Below are positions 1-9,142 of a stretch of 64,000 nt of DNA, one piece after another. A program made the position numbers and the translations under genes. The stretch spans positions 1 to 64,000 of the forward strand of contig DUGL01000188.1 in assembly GCA_013331415.1 (NCBI GenBank). The letters are read 5' to 3'. Under the pieces are notes generated by a model. The model saw only the letters and a list, made by a program, of their open reading frames with translations, made no database searches and was not told the DNA's origin. Within the stretch, counting starts at the first letter, position 1. Every line of letters begins with the position of its first letter. The stretch is from Methanoregulaceae archaeon (GTDB taxonomy: Archaea > Halobacteriota > Methanomicrobia > Methanomicrobiales > Methanospirillaceae).

Positions 1-215
1 CTGTCCGGGAAGAACCGGGAGAGGATGGCAAGGTATACCTCGGTGACGGTGAGATCGGCCGAGCCGAGTGTCACGGCCACCCCTGCGAGGAGCCCGATAG
101 CCACGGCAAGGATAACGAGGGCGAGCGCCCTGCGCCCAAGCAGTGCCCGGTATGTCCCGGCTATCTGCTCCCCCCTGCTCTCAGGGGCCGGTGATCGCTC
201 TGGCCCGGGGGTCAT
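1..215 (-). CDS. FecCD/BtuC-type ABC permease, N-terminal part (cut by window edge)
   Basis: Reading the minus strand from an ATG at 215 gives about 71 residues with no stop before the window edge. A polar start is followed by a long hydrophobic helix (ALALVILAVAIGLLAG) and then the stretch LGSADLTVTEVYLAIL, which is typical of the beginning of FecCD/BtuC permeases for siderophores, haem or corrinoids. The ATG overlaps the stop of the upstream binding-protein gene (ATGA), so the two are translationally coupled. The rest of the permease, and presumably an ATPase, lie outside the window. The family call is good but the substrate is unknown. Confidence 0.8.
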   Translation of the reverse strand, partial: MTPGPERSPAPESRGEQIAGTYRALLGRRALALVILAVAIGLLAGVAVTLGSADLTVTEVYLAILSRFFPD

Positions 216-1435
216 GGGACCGGGAAGACGAAGCGGGCTGGATCCGCGATGGAAGGGTCCAGCCCCTGGAACCGGCTGATGTACATGCGGTGCAGTCCCC
301 CGGGATCAAGGTCGGAGAAGACGCCGGGATGGAACCACCCGGCGAGGTATGCCTCCCCGATGATGTACTGAGGGCCGCCAATGAGGGCGTTGTGGAGGAG
401 GTACACGCGCCCCTGCCGGACGGCCGGGATGGCGTCCCAACCGGGCCGGGAGAGGAGGGTCTCACGGGTCGGTCCGAATGCGGATGCATTTGTCCCGGAG
501 TAGCCGCCGAAGCTGTACTGCCCGGTGCCCACGATCTTGACCACCACGCCGGGCTGCCGGCTGATGACGGCCTCGGGATCGACATCCGGGTAATCGGCAA
601 CGCTGTCTGCAAAGATGTTCCTGCCCCCGGCAAGAACGATCTTGTCATGGTACCCGGACCCCGGCCCGGCACTCCGGTAGTCGTTCCAGGTCTCGAAGTA
701 CACGGCAGGCCAGGGCTCTGCCGGATCGGACAGGCCAATAGCGAGCGTGTCAAGGACATCGCGGTAGAATCCCGCGAGCTGCTCGCTCTCCTCGTTCCGG
801 TCAAATATCTCTCCGAGGATCCGGACATCGTCGAGGTAGGTCTCGGGGTGGTAGCAGTCAATCCGGAAGACCGTGATATCGGGGTTGGCCGAGGCGATGC
901 GCTGCTCGATCTCATCGCACTCCTTTGCGCTCACCGTTGCATACAGGAAGACCGCGTCCGGCCGGGCGGAAAGGATCCGCTCGTAGTCGGGTGCCCAGAT
1001 CGACCCGACCGATGGGGTGTTCTGGAACTCAGGGAAGAACTCCGGCTTCTGGCCGGTATACCGTTCAACGGCGACGATACGGGACGGTTCCACTCCGAGC
1101 GACCGCAGCGTCTCGAGTGTCTCCCCGTTCATGACCACCACGCGCCGGAGCGGGCGGGTGAGCGTGCGGACCTTCCCCGTCGAGTCGGTCACCTGTTTTG
1201 GCACCCCGCCCCAGAGCGTATAGACCGTGACGGCATCGGTCACCTCACGCTCGTCCGGTGCACCCGTGCAGTCTCCCCCTGCGCTGCAGGCGAGGAAGCT
1301 GAGAATGCTCCCGGCGACCTCTTCCCGGGTGAGGATGCTGTCCCCGTCACGGTCGCCGGGCATCGTGCCGGCGAGAGCAGGCTGGATGGAGATGGCGAGC
1401 AGGAGGACGAGGATGAGCACCGATGTACGGTTCAT
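212..1435 (-). CDS. ABC transporter substrate-binding protein (FhuD/BtuF type) with an N-terminal EF-hand-like segment
   Basis: About 407 residues. The chosen ATG at 1435 overlaps the stop of the upstream gene (ATGA) and gives a clean signal peptide (MNRTSVLILVLLLAISIQPALA). Directly after it lies DRDGDSILTREEV, an EF-hand/dockerin-like calcium loop. Next come a periplasmic-binding fold of the Peripla_BP_2 type (RRVVVMNGETLETLRSLGV, then PSVGSIWAPDYERILSARPD) and a lobe with AGGRNIFADS. It delivers ligand to the FecCD permease encoded next. Iron chelate or corrinoid is likely and the exact ligand is unknown. An upstream in-frame ATG at 1489 would destroy the signal peptide and overlap the neighbour deeply, so it was rejected. 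Confidence 0.88.
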   Translation of the reverse strand: MNRTSVLILVLLLAISIQPALAGTMPGDRDGDSILTREEVAGSILSFLACSAGGDCTGAPDEREVTDAVTVYTLWGGVPKQVTDSTGKVRTLTRPLRRVVVMNGETLETLRSLGVEPSRIVAVERYTGQKPEFFPEFQNTPSVGSIWAPDYERILSARPDAVFLYATVSAKECDEIEQRIASANPDITVFRIDCYHPETYLDDVRILGEIFDRNEESEQLAGFYRDVLDTLAIGLSDPAEPWPAVYFETWNDYRSAGPGSGYHDKIVLAGGRNIFADSVADYPDVDPEAVISRQPGVVVKIVGTGQYSFGGYSGTNASAFGPTRETLLSRPGWDAIPAVRQGRVYLLHNALIGGPQYIIGEAYLAGWFHPGVFSDLDPGGLHRMYISRFQGLDPSIADPARFVFPVP

Positions 1436-1923
1436 GGCGACCGCCTCCCCAGGAGGTATCCGGCAGATGCAAGCGCGGCCAGGATGCATCCGGCTACGGC
1501 AGGCCAGGACCCGGCCCGGGGCGTGGCCGGCAGGCCGGGAGCCCCCGCAGTCGTCACCGGCCCATGGTCTTCACCCTCCGGGGTCACCACGCCACGGCTC
1601 CCGCTGGAGAAATCCACCCATGTGCCGGTGATATCCCCGTCCGTGATGCCCGTGAGGGTGTACGAGACCTCCGGCTCATCCAGCACAGCCAGGTGCAGGA
1701 ACCCGCCGCTCCACTGCCACTGGGCTGCGGGGAGTGAACAGGAGGTCACCTCCGCGCCTTCCGGGATAGCCTCCGTGATCCCAGGGATGGCACCAGCCGG
1801 TACGACGAGTGTTATGGTGGCAGTCCCATCCGCGCCCTGGTCAACCGAGCGGGTGATGCCTGCTGCTGCAGGCAGGACGAGGACCAGCAGGAGGATGGCT
1901 GCCAGAAGAGCTCTCTGATACAT
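1432..1923 (-). CDS. Secreted, C-terminally anchored protein of unknown function at the head of the uptake operon
   Basis: 163 residues: signal peptide (1-21, ending LPAAAG), a beta-rich exported domain, a Pro/Gly-rich linker near 120-135, and one transmembrane helix (about 137-158) followed by GRRSP. I do not recognise the exported domain. It is the first gene of the unit and is coupled by ATGA to the binding protein, so it may be an accessory ligand-capture or cell-surface component of the importer. That role is inferred from position only. Confidence 0.75.
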   Translation of the reverse strand: MYQRALLAAILLLVLVLPAAAGITRSVDQGADGTATITLVVPAGAIPGITEAIPEGAEVTSCSLPAAQWQWSGGFLHLAVLDEPEVSYTLTGITDGDITGTWVDFSSGSRGVVTPEGEDHGPVTTAGAPGLPATPRAGSWPAVAGCILAALASAGYLLGRRSP

Positions 1924-2088
1924 GCGTACCTGTGTAATGGGTATGTACTATCTTAATGATTTTTTTACGAAGTCATCCTAATTGGTTATTCGTATGAAAG
2001 GAGCAGGGCTATCCCGGTCCCGGAAGAAGATGTGCAGGATTATATTCCCTGATCCCGGATACTTCACCCTGAGGACAACGCTGGTTCC
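1924..2088. promoter_or_regulatory. Divergent promoter region
   Basis: A 165-bp spacer between the minus-strand uptake operon and the plus-strand ABC exporter. It is AT-rich around 1938-1995 (runs such as TTAATGATTTTTTTACG), in contrast to the GC-rich genes on both sides. It must contain both promoters. No single TATA box stands out enough to be placed. Confidence 0.4.
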
Positions 2089-3054
2089 ATGAGCTCCGGA
2101 TACATGATCGAGACACAGGACCTGACCCGGGTCTATGGGTCCCTCTGCGCGGTAGACGAGCTCTCGCTCTCGGTGGGAAACGAGATATTCGGGCTGCTCG
2201 GCCCGAACGGGTCCGGGAAGACAACCACGGTCCTGATGCTGACCACCCTGCTCCGTCCCACGAGCGGATCAGCGCTCATCTGTGGCCATGACGTGGTCAG
2301 AGAGGCCCGGGAGGTCAGGAACCATATCAGCTACGTGCCCCAGGACATGGCGGTGGACATCAAGCTCACCGGGAGGGAAAATGTTGCCCTCTTCGCCCGG
2401 CTCTACGGGATCGAGCGCCGTGACGAGAAGGTCGACGAAGTGCTCGCGATCATGGAACTCGATTCCCGTGCCGATGACCTGGTCCGGACCTACTCGGGCG
2501 GGATGCGGCGGCGGCTGGAGCTCGCGCAGGCCCTGGTCCACGAGCCACGGGTCCTCTTCCTGGACGAGCCGACCATCGGACTCGATGTTGCCGCCCGGCA
2601 GAAGATCTGGGAACACATCCGCGCCCTGAAGGTCCGGGGCATGACCATCTTCGTGACTACCCACTACATGGACGAGGCCGACCATTCCTGCGACCGGGTC
2701 GGCATTCTTGACCATGGCAGGCTGGTGGCCGTGGACTCCCCTGCCCGGCTGAAGAACCACCGGGGCCAGGACATCATCACCATCCGGATCTCCGGGTCAT
2801 GGGACGGCAGGGTCCCGGACGGTGTCCGGTTCCTCGGTGATGAGGGGGAGGAGCTGGTCTTTTGCGCCCGGGACGGCAGCGCCATGGTGCCCGGGCTGGT
2901 CCGCCACTTCGAGCAACAGGGGGCGACTGTCCGTTCGATTGCGGTCCGGACACCGACGCTCGATGACATCTTCCTCTCGCTTGTCAGAACCCGGGACGAA
3001 CCCGGGGGCTTTGACGACCACCGGTTCAGGACGATGCTCCGGAGGCGCTCGTGA
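2089..3054 (+). CDS. ABC transporter ATP-binding protein (DrrA-like exporter family)
   Basis: 321 residues. Walker A GPNGSGKTT near residue 44, signature YSGGMRRRLELAQAL, Walker B VLFLDEPTIGLD, and a switch histidine in TTHYMDEAD. After the ATPase domain there is a C-terminal extension of about 90 residues (from DIITIRISG), as in DrrA/antibiotic-exporter ATPases. The next gene is the ABC-2 permease, with a four-base stop/start overlap. A second ATG at 2104 (MIETQDL) also fits the family start. The substrate is unknown: lipid, polysaccharide or drug export are all possible. Confidence 0.92.
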   Translation: MSSGYMIETQDLTRVYGSLCAVDELSLSVGNEIFGLLGPNGSGKTTTVLMLTTLLRPTSGSALICGHDVVREAREVRNHISYVPQDMAVDIKLTGRENVALFARLYGIERRDEKVDEVLAIMELDSRADDLVRTYSGGMRRRLELAQALVHEPRVLFLDEPTIGLDVAARQKIWEHIRALKVRGMTIFVTTHYMDEADHSCDRVGILDHGRLVAVDSPARLKNHRGQDIITIRISGSWDGRVPDGVRFLGDEGEELVFCARDGSAMVPGLVRHFEQQGATVRSIAVRTPTLDDIFLSLVRTRDEPGGFDDHRFRTMLRRRS

Positions 3055-3776
3055 AGGACGTCCTCGCGTACTTCCAACGGGACCTGCTCCGCTGGGTACG
3101 GGGGAGGCTCGCGGTGGTCTCGGCCCTGGTGATGCCGGCAGCATGGCTCATCTTCGTGGGCCTGGCCCTGCCCACCACGTTCACGGAAAACTACATCGAC
3201 TTCATTACCCCGGGAATCCTGGTCCTGACGATGCTTGGCGCCTCGTTACAGGGGGGCTCGCTCCTCATCTTCGATCGGATCCTCGGGTTCCTGAACAAGT
3301 TCCTTGCCCTCCCCTCCTCGCGGGAGAGTATCCTGTTTGGTAAGATCCTCTTCATCACCACCCGCGGGCTCATCCAGGCGACGGTGATCCTTATTCTCGC
3401 GTTCATCCTCGGGGCAGCGCTCTTCCCTCCCATGGAACTCGTGCTCACCTACGCCATCCTCGCCCTCTTCGGCCTCCTGCTCTCGGCCTTCTCCACGACC
3501 GTGGCCCTCCACCTTTCCGACCACGATGCGTACGCGGCCTTCAGCGCCATGGTGAGCATGCCGCTCTTCTTCACCAGCAGCGCCCTGATGCCCTACGAGG
3601 TGATGCCTGCCTGGCTCCGGGGTCTGGCGTACCTGAACCCGGTGAGCTTTGCCATCGACAGCATCCGGGCCCTGCAGGTGGGGGTCATCCTCTGGTCGCG
3701 CCTGGGAGCACTGCTGGTCCTGGCCGCGGTGGTGATAGGGGTGAGCGTCTATCGCTTCAGGAAGGTCACGCTCTGA
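3051..3776 (+). CDS. ABC-2 type transporter permease (DrrB-like)
   Basis: 241 residues starting at a GTG that overlaps the ATPase stop (GTGA). Six predicted membrane segments with the ABC-2 pattern: an N-terminal helix, then FITPGILVLTMLGASLQGGSLLIFDR, and the typical late segment SMPLFFTSSALMPYEVMPAWLRGLAYLNP. It forms the membrane half of the exporter with the preceding ATPase, probably as a 2+2 complex. No third gene is attached. Confidence 0.9.
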   Translation: MKDVLAYFQRDLLRWVRGRLAVVSALVMPAAWLIFVGLALPTTFTENYIDFITPGILVLTMLGASLQGGSLLIFDRILGFLNKFLALPSSRESILFGKILFITTRGLIQATVILILAFILGAALFPPMELVLTYAILALFGLLLSAFSTTVALHLSDHDAYAAFSAMVSMPLFFTSSALMPYEVMPAWLRGLAYLNPVSFAIDSIRALQVGVILWSRLGALLVLAAVVIGVSVYRFRKVTL

Positions 3777-4278
3777 TGAGGGGGGGCGGGGCAGGGTTGT
3801 ACCAGTGATGACAGGGAATGCTCTCTCCTCCATCAGAAAGGGTGCATCCTGAAATCAGGGTCATGGGCTCTCCTGATCCCTTCCCGCACCCGTGACCGGG
3901 GTCTCTGGCGGGCACAACACGAAGGTCCTGCTCTGATACCAGGAGCTGGGGGGGACGACTGCTCCTTGCGCCTAGGGGATGAGCGGGGAGTGGTTGTCAC
4001 TCCCTGGCGATAGCCCGCGACCGAGGAGGGTGGACACAGCCGGGTACCTGCCCTGATGTCGCACTACCCTGATACGTATTTTAAAATAGTACAATAAAAT
4101 TTATTTTTCATAAATAGTATTACAATAATAACAATATTTATTATGATACCGGTTCCATACTCCCGCTGGCGGAATCACTCCCGTGATTCCCTGCCACGGG
4201 GTTCGGGATTGTGCCCTCCTGAACTCCTGTCCATAGCCTCATGGAAACCAGCAAGGGCAACGGGGGGATTGAAACCAG
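3777..4278. other. Intergenic stretch without a recognisable gene; AT-rich core
   Basis: About 500 bp follow the permease. The first 300 bp are GC-rich with only short frames that look random. Positions 4072-4145 are strongly AT-rich (TATTTTAAAATAGTAC, ATAAATAGTATTAC) and look like a promoter zone for the small gene at 4279. I see no RNA gene here. Confidence 0.4.
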
Positions 4279-4605
4279 ATGAAACTGACCGTACACGAAC
4301 AGAACCAGGCAACGCTTGATACCGGGGAGGACCCCTGCCTCTTCCAGGCTCCCCGGGGCTTGAAGGAGAGTGGCTACTCACGGGGAAAAGACCTGTACCA
4401 GCATCCACGAAAGGATTTGCCCCCTCTCTACTACCTTCACCGGTGGTCACTGCAACCAGGGGAGAGGGAGGAGATCACCCTCATATCCCCTATCATGGCA
4501 GGGCGGTTCCTGGAAGCGCGGGGGCTGGTCTGTCAGGATATCGGGGACCAGCGTGCATCAGCCATCCTCCGGTCCTGGGGATACGGGATGCTCGAGGAGT
4601 TCTAG
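4279..4605 (+). CDS. Small hypothetical protein
   Basis: 108 residues, no signal peptide and no membrane segment. The composition is protein-like, and the C-terminal half (LHRWSLQPGEREEITLISP, then ILRSWGYGMLEEF) reads like a folded domain, but I recognise no family. It lies downstream of an AT-rich promoter-like zone and is separated from the DUF3344 operon by another AT-rich spacer. It may be a genuine lineage-specific gene; a chance frame in GC-rich DNA is the alternative. Confidence 0.4.
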   Translation: MKLTVHEQNQATLDTGEDPCLFQAPRGLKESGYSRGKDLYQHPRKDLPPLYYLHRWSLQPGEREEITLISPIMAGRFLEARGLVCQDIGDQRASAILRSWGYGMLEEF

Positions 4606-4799
4606 ACCACATCATCACCCTGCCGCAGGCAGCATTTCCCTGCCGCGGCCACCCGTCTCCAGGGTCGGGGGAGTCATCCACACAGCTCCCCTCCCGGGTG
4701 TACGGGACCGGATGCACATTTTCTCACATCCCTGTGCCGGGAAGAAAAACACAGTACGACAGGTGCAGCTGCACCTCTAAAGGGTAAAAGCAGTATCAT

Positions 4800-4889
4800 C
4801 TCCTGGCAGATATATTCTAAAAATCATTCTTTTTTATTTTACCTGGTAATAATAATAAGAATTAAGTACATAATGTTCACATAGAAGCC
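4800..4889 (+). promoter_or_regulatory. AT-rich promoter region of the DUF3344/MacB operon
   Basis: A sharply AT-rich stretch (TATATTCTAAAAATC at about 4809, then TTTTTTATTTTACC and TAATAATAATAAG) sits just before the first gene of a seven-gene, same-strand run. The position and base change fit an archaeal BRE/TATA promoter. The exact TATA is not certain. Confidence 0.45.
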
Positions 4890-6344
4890 GTGATACCCAT
4901 GCGATGCATACCCCTGCTTCCCTTCCTCATTGCCGGGCTCTTCCTGCTGTCGGTAATCCCCGTGGCCTGCGGTGCACAGGCAGGTTCTGACGCGGGGATC
5001 TCTCCCGCCCTGGCCGGTCCAGGCTGCGATCTCGCCATCGCGGGCGTGGTGAACCCGGTTGCAGGAACGGTCTTCGCGGACATGGGAAATACCATCCGCA
5101 TCGTCCGGATCAGGAACAATGGTCCGGGGCCCTCCCCGGGAACGGAAGTGGAGCTGCGAGCAAGCGACGGCTTTACCGGGAGAACAGCAGTGCCTCCGCT
5201 TGCCAGCGGGGAGGAGATCACCGTCTCCATCCGGGATCCCACCATCCGGCGGACAACGGGGTTGACCGTTACCTATACCGCGATTGTCGACCCCGATAAC
5301 CTGGTACAGGAGTCAGATGAGACCGACAACAGGAAAACAAGCACAGAGAAGACGGTCACCTGGAACGGGTATGCGGGGAAGCGGTATACCCGTGGTGAGG
5401 ATGTTACTACCTATCGGACCTTCGATCTCCCGGGCGGCCTCGTCCACTCCTTCGGGGACAGCGCGTACCGCTCGGGGAGTTTCCCTGCCGGGTGGACTGA
5501 GTTTTCTGTCACCTGGACGGGGGCTGACCTCCCCCTCTCCCCGGATGCCGTGGTGAGGGAGGCCCGGCTCTACGTGCCCTATACCTGGGATAACTCGAAC
5601 GAGGCTGGCCGGGTCACCCTCTCGTTCAACGGTGTCCCTGTCACCCGTCAGGCATGGTACCAGGACCGGAGTGATTTCGGTGCCTATGCGGACCATGCCT
5701 ACGGCCTCCTCACCTACGATGTAACCTCCCAGTTCCGGAAGGGCGGGGAGAACAGTGCAGTATTTTCCCGGACTGACAGCAATGCAAAGATATCGATGTA
5801 CGGATTTACCCTGGCAGTGGTCTATGAAGATCCCGCAGCCGTCCGGTCCCTTATCTTTATGAATGAGGGGTTCGACATCCTGGGCGCAGACGAGAACGGG
5901 TACGGGACCACGCCCGATGAAGCGACCGCCTATGTGCCCTTCTCCGGCCTCACCATCGATACCTCACAGGTCTCTCACGCGATGCTCACCACGTTCGTGC
6001 CATCCGCAGGCATCGAAGGGAACCTCTCGGTGAATGGCAGATGGATTGCATCTGATGTCTGGGACTACGGCTCCGCCGGGGGGACGCAGGTAGCCGTGGA
6101 TACCCGGGATATCCGGGCGTACCTCAGACCCGACGGAAACGAGGTGGCCATCCAGAGCAGCCCGGCCGGGGCAACCCCGGTGATAGCGGCATCCCAGCAG
6201 TTCCTGGTGGTGGAGCTCGGAGGGCAGGGGGCAGGGGGATCACATGAGGTGCCCTTCCCGTGTGTTGGCGCTCTCACCGGAGCGATCCTGGCGTTCTGGT
6301 GGATGGAGTGGAAAAGAACTTCATCCGTGAGGATCCGTTCCTGA
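4890..6344 (+). CDS. Surface protein: CARDB + DUF3344, C-terminal membrane anchor
   Basis: 484 residues. Signal peptide (1-29, ending VACGAQA), CARDB-like beta domain (about 47-150, ending at the usual SDETDN), then a short linker (NGYAGKRYTRG) that precedes DUF3344 domains elsewhere in this window. The DUF3344 domain (about 155-445) carries the family landmark AVVYEDP followed by MNEGFDILGA. A hydrophobic helix near 455-470 and a basic tail (WKRTSSVRIRS) should hold it in the membrane with the domains outside. An alternative start is ATG 4899. First gene of the operon; function unknown beyond being an exported, probably ligand-binding or adhesive protein. Confidence 0.85.
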   Translation: MIPMRCIPLLPFLIAGLFLLSVIPVACGAQAGSDAGISPALAGPGCDLAIAGVVNPVAGTVFADMGNTIRIVRIRNNGPGPSPGTEVELRASDGFTGRTAVPPLASGEEITVSIRDPTIRRTTGLTVTYTAIVDPDNLVQESDETDNRKTSTEKTVTWNGYAGKRYTRGEDVTTYRTFDLPGGLVHSFGDSAYRSGSFPAGWTEFSVTWTGADLPLSPDAVVREARLYVPYTWDNSNEAGRVTLSFNGVPVTRQAWYQDRSDFGAYADHAYGLLTYDVTSQFRKGGENSAVFSRTDSNAKISMYGFTLAVVYEDPAAVRSLIFMNEGFDILGADENGYGTTPDEATAYVPFSGLTIDTSQVSHAMLTTFVPSAGIEGNLSVNGRWIASDVWDYGSAGGTQVAVDTRDIRAYLRPDGNEVAIQSSPAGATPVIAASQQFLVVELGGQGAGGSHEVPFPCVGALTGAILAFWWMEWKRTSSVRIRS

Positions 6345-6354
6345 GGATCGTCGC

Positions 6355-8169
6355 ATGAAACAACATTCACCAGTCCTGGTCCTGCTGGTCCTGTGCCTGC
6401 TCTTCGGGACACCCGGCAGCGCTTTGTATGACTTTTCAGGGATACCCCTGGAGATCGTTGCCCAGGGTGAGATTGACGGACACCTGCAGACCTTTGGCAC
6501 CTACGGGGTGCAGGACCCCCCTGCAACCCTGGTATTCGAGGTTGCCGGGGAGGTACAGTGGGCCCGGACGTACGTCGGTGTCTGGGGCGGGACGCCCCGG
6601 TATACCGGGTGGACAGATCTGACGGTCAACGACCGGGCGCTCCCACGGATCACGCTGTATGGGAGTGATGACCGGAGCGGGAACGTCTATGTCTCCGGGT
6701 ACGGGGTATACTGGGTTGCCTACGACACCACGGCACTGCTGGAGAGCGGCAGCAACCGGATCACGGCTGATACCAGTCGGTTCGAGCCGGACAACAAGCT
6801 CGACGGCCGCATCTACTGTCTCGTGACCCTGGTCGCGGAACGGGATGCCACGGGGCTTACCACCCGCTACTTTGTCGCGGAAGGGAACGAGAACCTGCAT
6901 GGTGAAGGGTGGTCCGGGACTATCGAGACCACGAACGATGCATGCTCAGTCACCCTGCCGGTCGGTGAGATCCCGGGTGTCCGGGCAGCCAACCTCACCG
7001 TCCTGACGCTGGCATCGACCCGGGGGGAACCAAGCTACGTGCTCTTCAACTCCCATGACCTGGGGCCGGATGTGGACTATCCCGGGTATCCTCCCGGGGT
7101 CAGGGATATCGCGGACGAGACCTCGTTCAATGCCGGGTTGTATGCCCCGGTCCCCAGCCGGTATGTGGATATCGAGGTCTTTGATGTGCTCGCGCTCCTC
7201 CGTGAGGGCGAGAACACGGTCACCTTCCAGCGGGGACGCGATCTTTCCGGGGATGGTATGATCTCGGCCTCGGCAAATCCACCGGAAGGCGAGCACTACC
7301 TCCACCCGGTCCTCGCGATGCTCACCCTGGAGAGAGAGCGTGCATCTGTTTCAGGGCCGGACCTGGCGCTCTCTGGGATCGCGGTGCAGGATGCCCACGC
7401 GGGAGAGGAAGGAGCTATCATCATCACGATCCGGAACCTGGGGGCGTTCTCTCCCCTCCCGGCTGAGCTGCGGGTCCGTATCGACGGCGACCTCCTCGCG
7501 ACCCGGCAGGTCACGCTCGATCGGAGCGGACTCCAGCAGGCGGCGATCCCCTGGAGTCCTGGGGAGGGGAGCTTCGCCATCCAGGCAGAGGTTGACATCC
7601 CGGGGGACAGCGATCCATCCAATAACCGGCACCAGACCATGGTCACGGTGGGGGGCCTCCCGGATCTTGCGGTCTCGCTGGAACCCCCCGTCCGCAGGGG
7701 AGACGCCGTCCAGCAGGGGGACCCCTTCCTCCAGGTCCTGACCCTCGCTGGGGCGATTGCGATCTCGCTCCTCTTCCTGGTCCGGCGGCCCCCGCAGGGC
7801 GGGAGACGGATGCTCGGCCTCCTCCTCTCCGCACTGGTCATCCTCGCCCTCCTGCCCCCCCCGCTTGCGCTGGTCCCCCCCGTTGCGGGGCAGGATACTT
7901 CGGCGCTCTTCCTCCTCCCGGTGACGGTTTCCAACCTGGGGGGGAGCGATGCCCCCGCCTTTGCGGTATCCATGTACCTGGATGGAGAACGGGTGATAAC
8001 CAAGGAGTACCTGGACGGGATGCAGGCGGGTCGGACCGATCGGTCCGAGATACCCCTCTACACATCCCCCGGCAGCCACCACCTGCGGGTCGTGATCGAT
8101 GAGAATGGTCTGGTGAGGGATGCCGACCGGAGCAACAACAGCGCGGAGGCCACGTATGTCTTCACCTAG
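6355..8169 (+). CDS. Surface protein: DUF3344 followed by two CARDB domains split by membrane segments
   Basis: 604 residues. Signal peptide (1-23, ending GSA), DUF3344-like region (about 25-330), and a first CARDB domain (about 340-440, DLALSGIAVQD to DSDPSNNRH). Two hydrophobic stretches follow (about 460-475 and 483-503) on either side of an Arg-rich loop (RRPPQGGRR). A second CARDB domain (about 512-604) ends with DADRSNNSAEATYVF. The central helical hairpin is unusual for this family and would place both beta regions on the outside. GAGG lies just upstream of the ATG. It overlaps the next gene by 14 bases. Confidence 0.82.
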   Translation: MKQHSPVLVLLVLCLLFGTPGSALYDFSGIPLEIVAQGEIDGHLQTFGTYGVQDPPATLVFEVAGEVQWARTYVGVWGGTPRYTGWTDLTVNDRALPRITLYGSDDRSGNVYVSGYGVYWVAYDTTALLESGSNRITADTSRFEPDNKLDGRIYCLVTLVAERDATGLTTRYFVAEGNENLHGEGWSGTIETTNDACSVTLPVGEIPGVRAANLTVLTLASTRGEPSYVLFNSHDLGPDVDYPGYPPGVRDIADETSFNAGLYAPVPSRYVDIEVFDVLALLREGENTVTFQRGRDLSGDGMISASANPPEGEHYLHPVLAMLTLERERASVSGPDLALSGIAVQDAHAGEEGAIIITIRNLGAFSPLPAELRVRIDGDLLATRQVTLDRSGLQQAAIPWSPGEGSFAIQAEVDIPGDSDPSNNRHQTMVTVGGLPDLAVSLEPPVRRGDAVQQGDPFLQVLTLAGAIAISLLFLVRRPPQGGRRMLGLLLSALVILALLPPPLALVPPVAGQDTSALFLLPVTVSNLGGSDAPAFAVSMYLDGERVITKEYLDGMQAGRTDRSEIPLYTSPGSHHLRVVIDENGLVRDADRSNNSAEATYVFT

Positions 8170-9142
8170 GCGCGGGTTCCTGTTCTTCATCGGCTGCATG
8201 GCGCTTGCAGCCGTTGCCGGGGCGACCTATGCCGGGGACCGGCCCCTGGTAACCGCTTTTTCTGGAGACGGCCCGCTGCAGTACCAGTTCACGACCGGTG
8301 ACAGCTCCTACCTCGGGGGGCTTGGGAGCAATGAGAACTATACGGCATCATTCTCCCTCGAACTCCCCGCTGGGGCGGAGGTCCGGTTCCAGCGGCTGTA
8401 TGTGTACTGGGCCTGGAGCAACCTCAACCAGCGGCCGCTCTTTCCCGCGTTCCATGTCACCGATTCCCGGGATCCTTTGTCTGCCCTGGAGAGCGATGCC
8501 CGGTATGTAGACAGCAAGGGGGTGGTCGGCACCTATGACTTCTACTCAGGTACTGATGCGTATGCCATCCCCGCCCTGCTCCCTGGAGCGAACACGTGTA
8601 CGGTCACGCTGGTACAGCGCGGCCCTCCCGGGAGCTCGGTCCTCCTCTACGGAATGGCCATCCTGGTGGTGTACGAGGAACCTGGTCAGCCTCGGCACGC
8701 GATCTGGGTCAAGGAAGGATGCGATCTCCTCTTCTCGAGTTTCGGGATCTCCCCGGAGATGGCTTCAAGCGCGATGATCTTCGAGGGGAAGCTCCCCTCC
8801 GATGCGATTGAGGGCGCAACGCTCTTTCTCGTGGCGCCATCCGGCGGGCATTCCCGGGACCGCGACTTTGAGATCAACAGTCTCCGGGTCAACTGGGTCG
8901 ATGAGGAGCAGACCCCGCTCATGATGCGCACCATCTTCTCCCTGCTCTTCCCCAACTACCGGGGCAAGGAATGGTTCGATATATTCCTCCCTGATTCCCG
9001 GACCCAGATTGGGTTTGAGACCCGGGAGATCAAGCCATTCCTCAAAAGGGAGAATAATCACGTTGTTGTCCGTGACCAGGGTGACTACCTGCAGCTCACG
9101 AATGCCGTCCTCGCGATCCGGACAGCAGGAGGATCTCCATGA
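8156..9142 (+). CDS. Secreted DUF3344-type protein next to the MacB-like transporter
   Basis: 328 residues from the ATG at 8156, which gives the signal peptide (FLFFIGCMALAAVAGATYA). An earlier frame start at 8120 would add 12 residues inside the preceding gene. The body is one DUF3344-like domain with the landmark LVVYEEPGQPRHAIWVKEG and a downstream strand-rich half. There is no anchor at the C-terminus. The stop overlaps the ATG of the LolD-like ATPase (ATGA), tying this protein to the transporter, perhaps as its extracytoplasmic partner or substrate. Confidence 0.8.
   Translation: MSSPRRGFLFFIGCMALAAVAGATYAGDRPLVTAFSGDGPLQYQFTTGDSSYLGGLGSNENYTASFSLELPAGAEVRFQRLYVYWAWSNLNQRPLFPAFHVTDSRDPLSALESDARYVDSKGVVGTYDFYSGTDAYAIPALLPGANTCTVTLVQRGPPGSSVLLYGMAILVVYEEPGQPRHAIWVKEGCDLLFSSFGISPEMASSAMIFEGKLPSDAIEGATLFLVAPSGGHSRDRDFEINSLRVNWVDEEQTPLMMRTIFSLLFPNYRGKEWFDIFLPDSRTQIGFETREIKPFLKRENNHVVVRDQGDYLQLTNAVLAIRTAGGSP

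Noticed and set aside
143..1918. A 591-codon open frame on the plus strand
   Set aside because: It is the antisense shadow of the binding protein and secreted protein genes; those have signal peptides, family motifs and ATGA coupling, while this frame has none.
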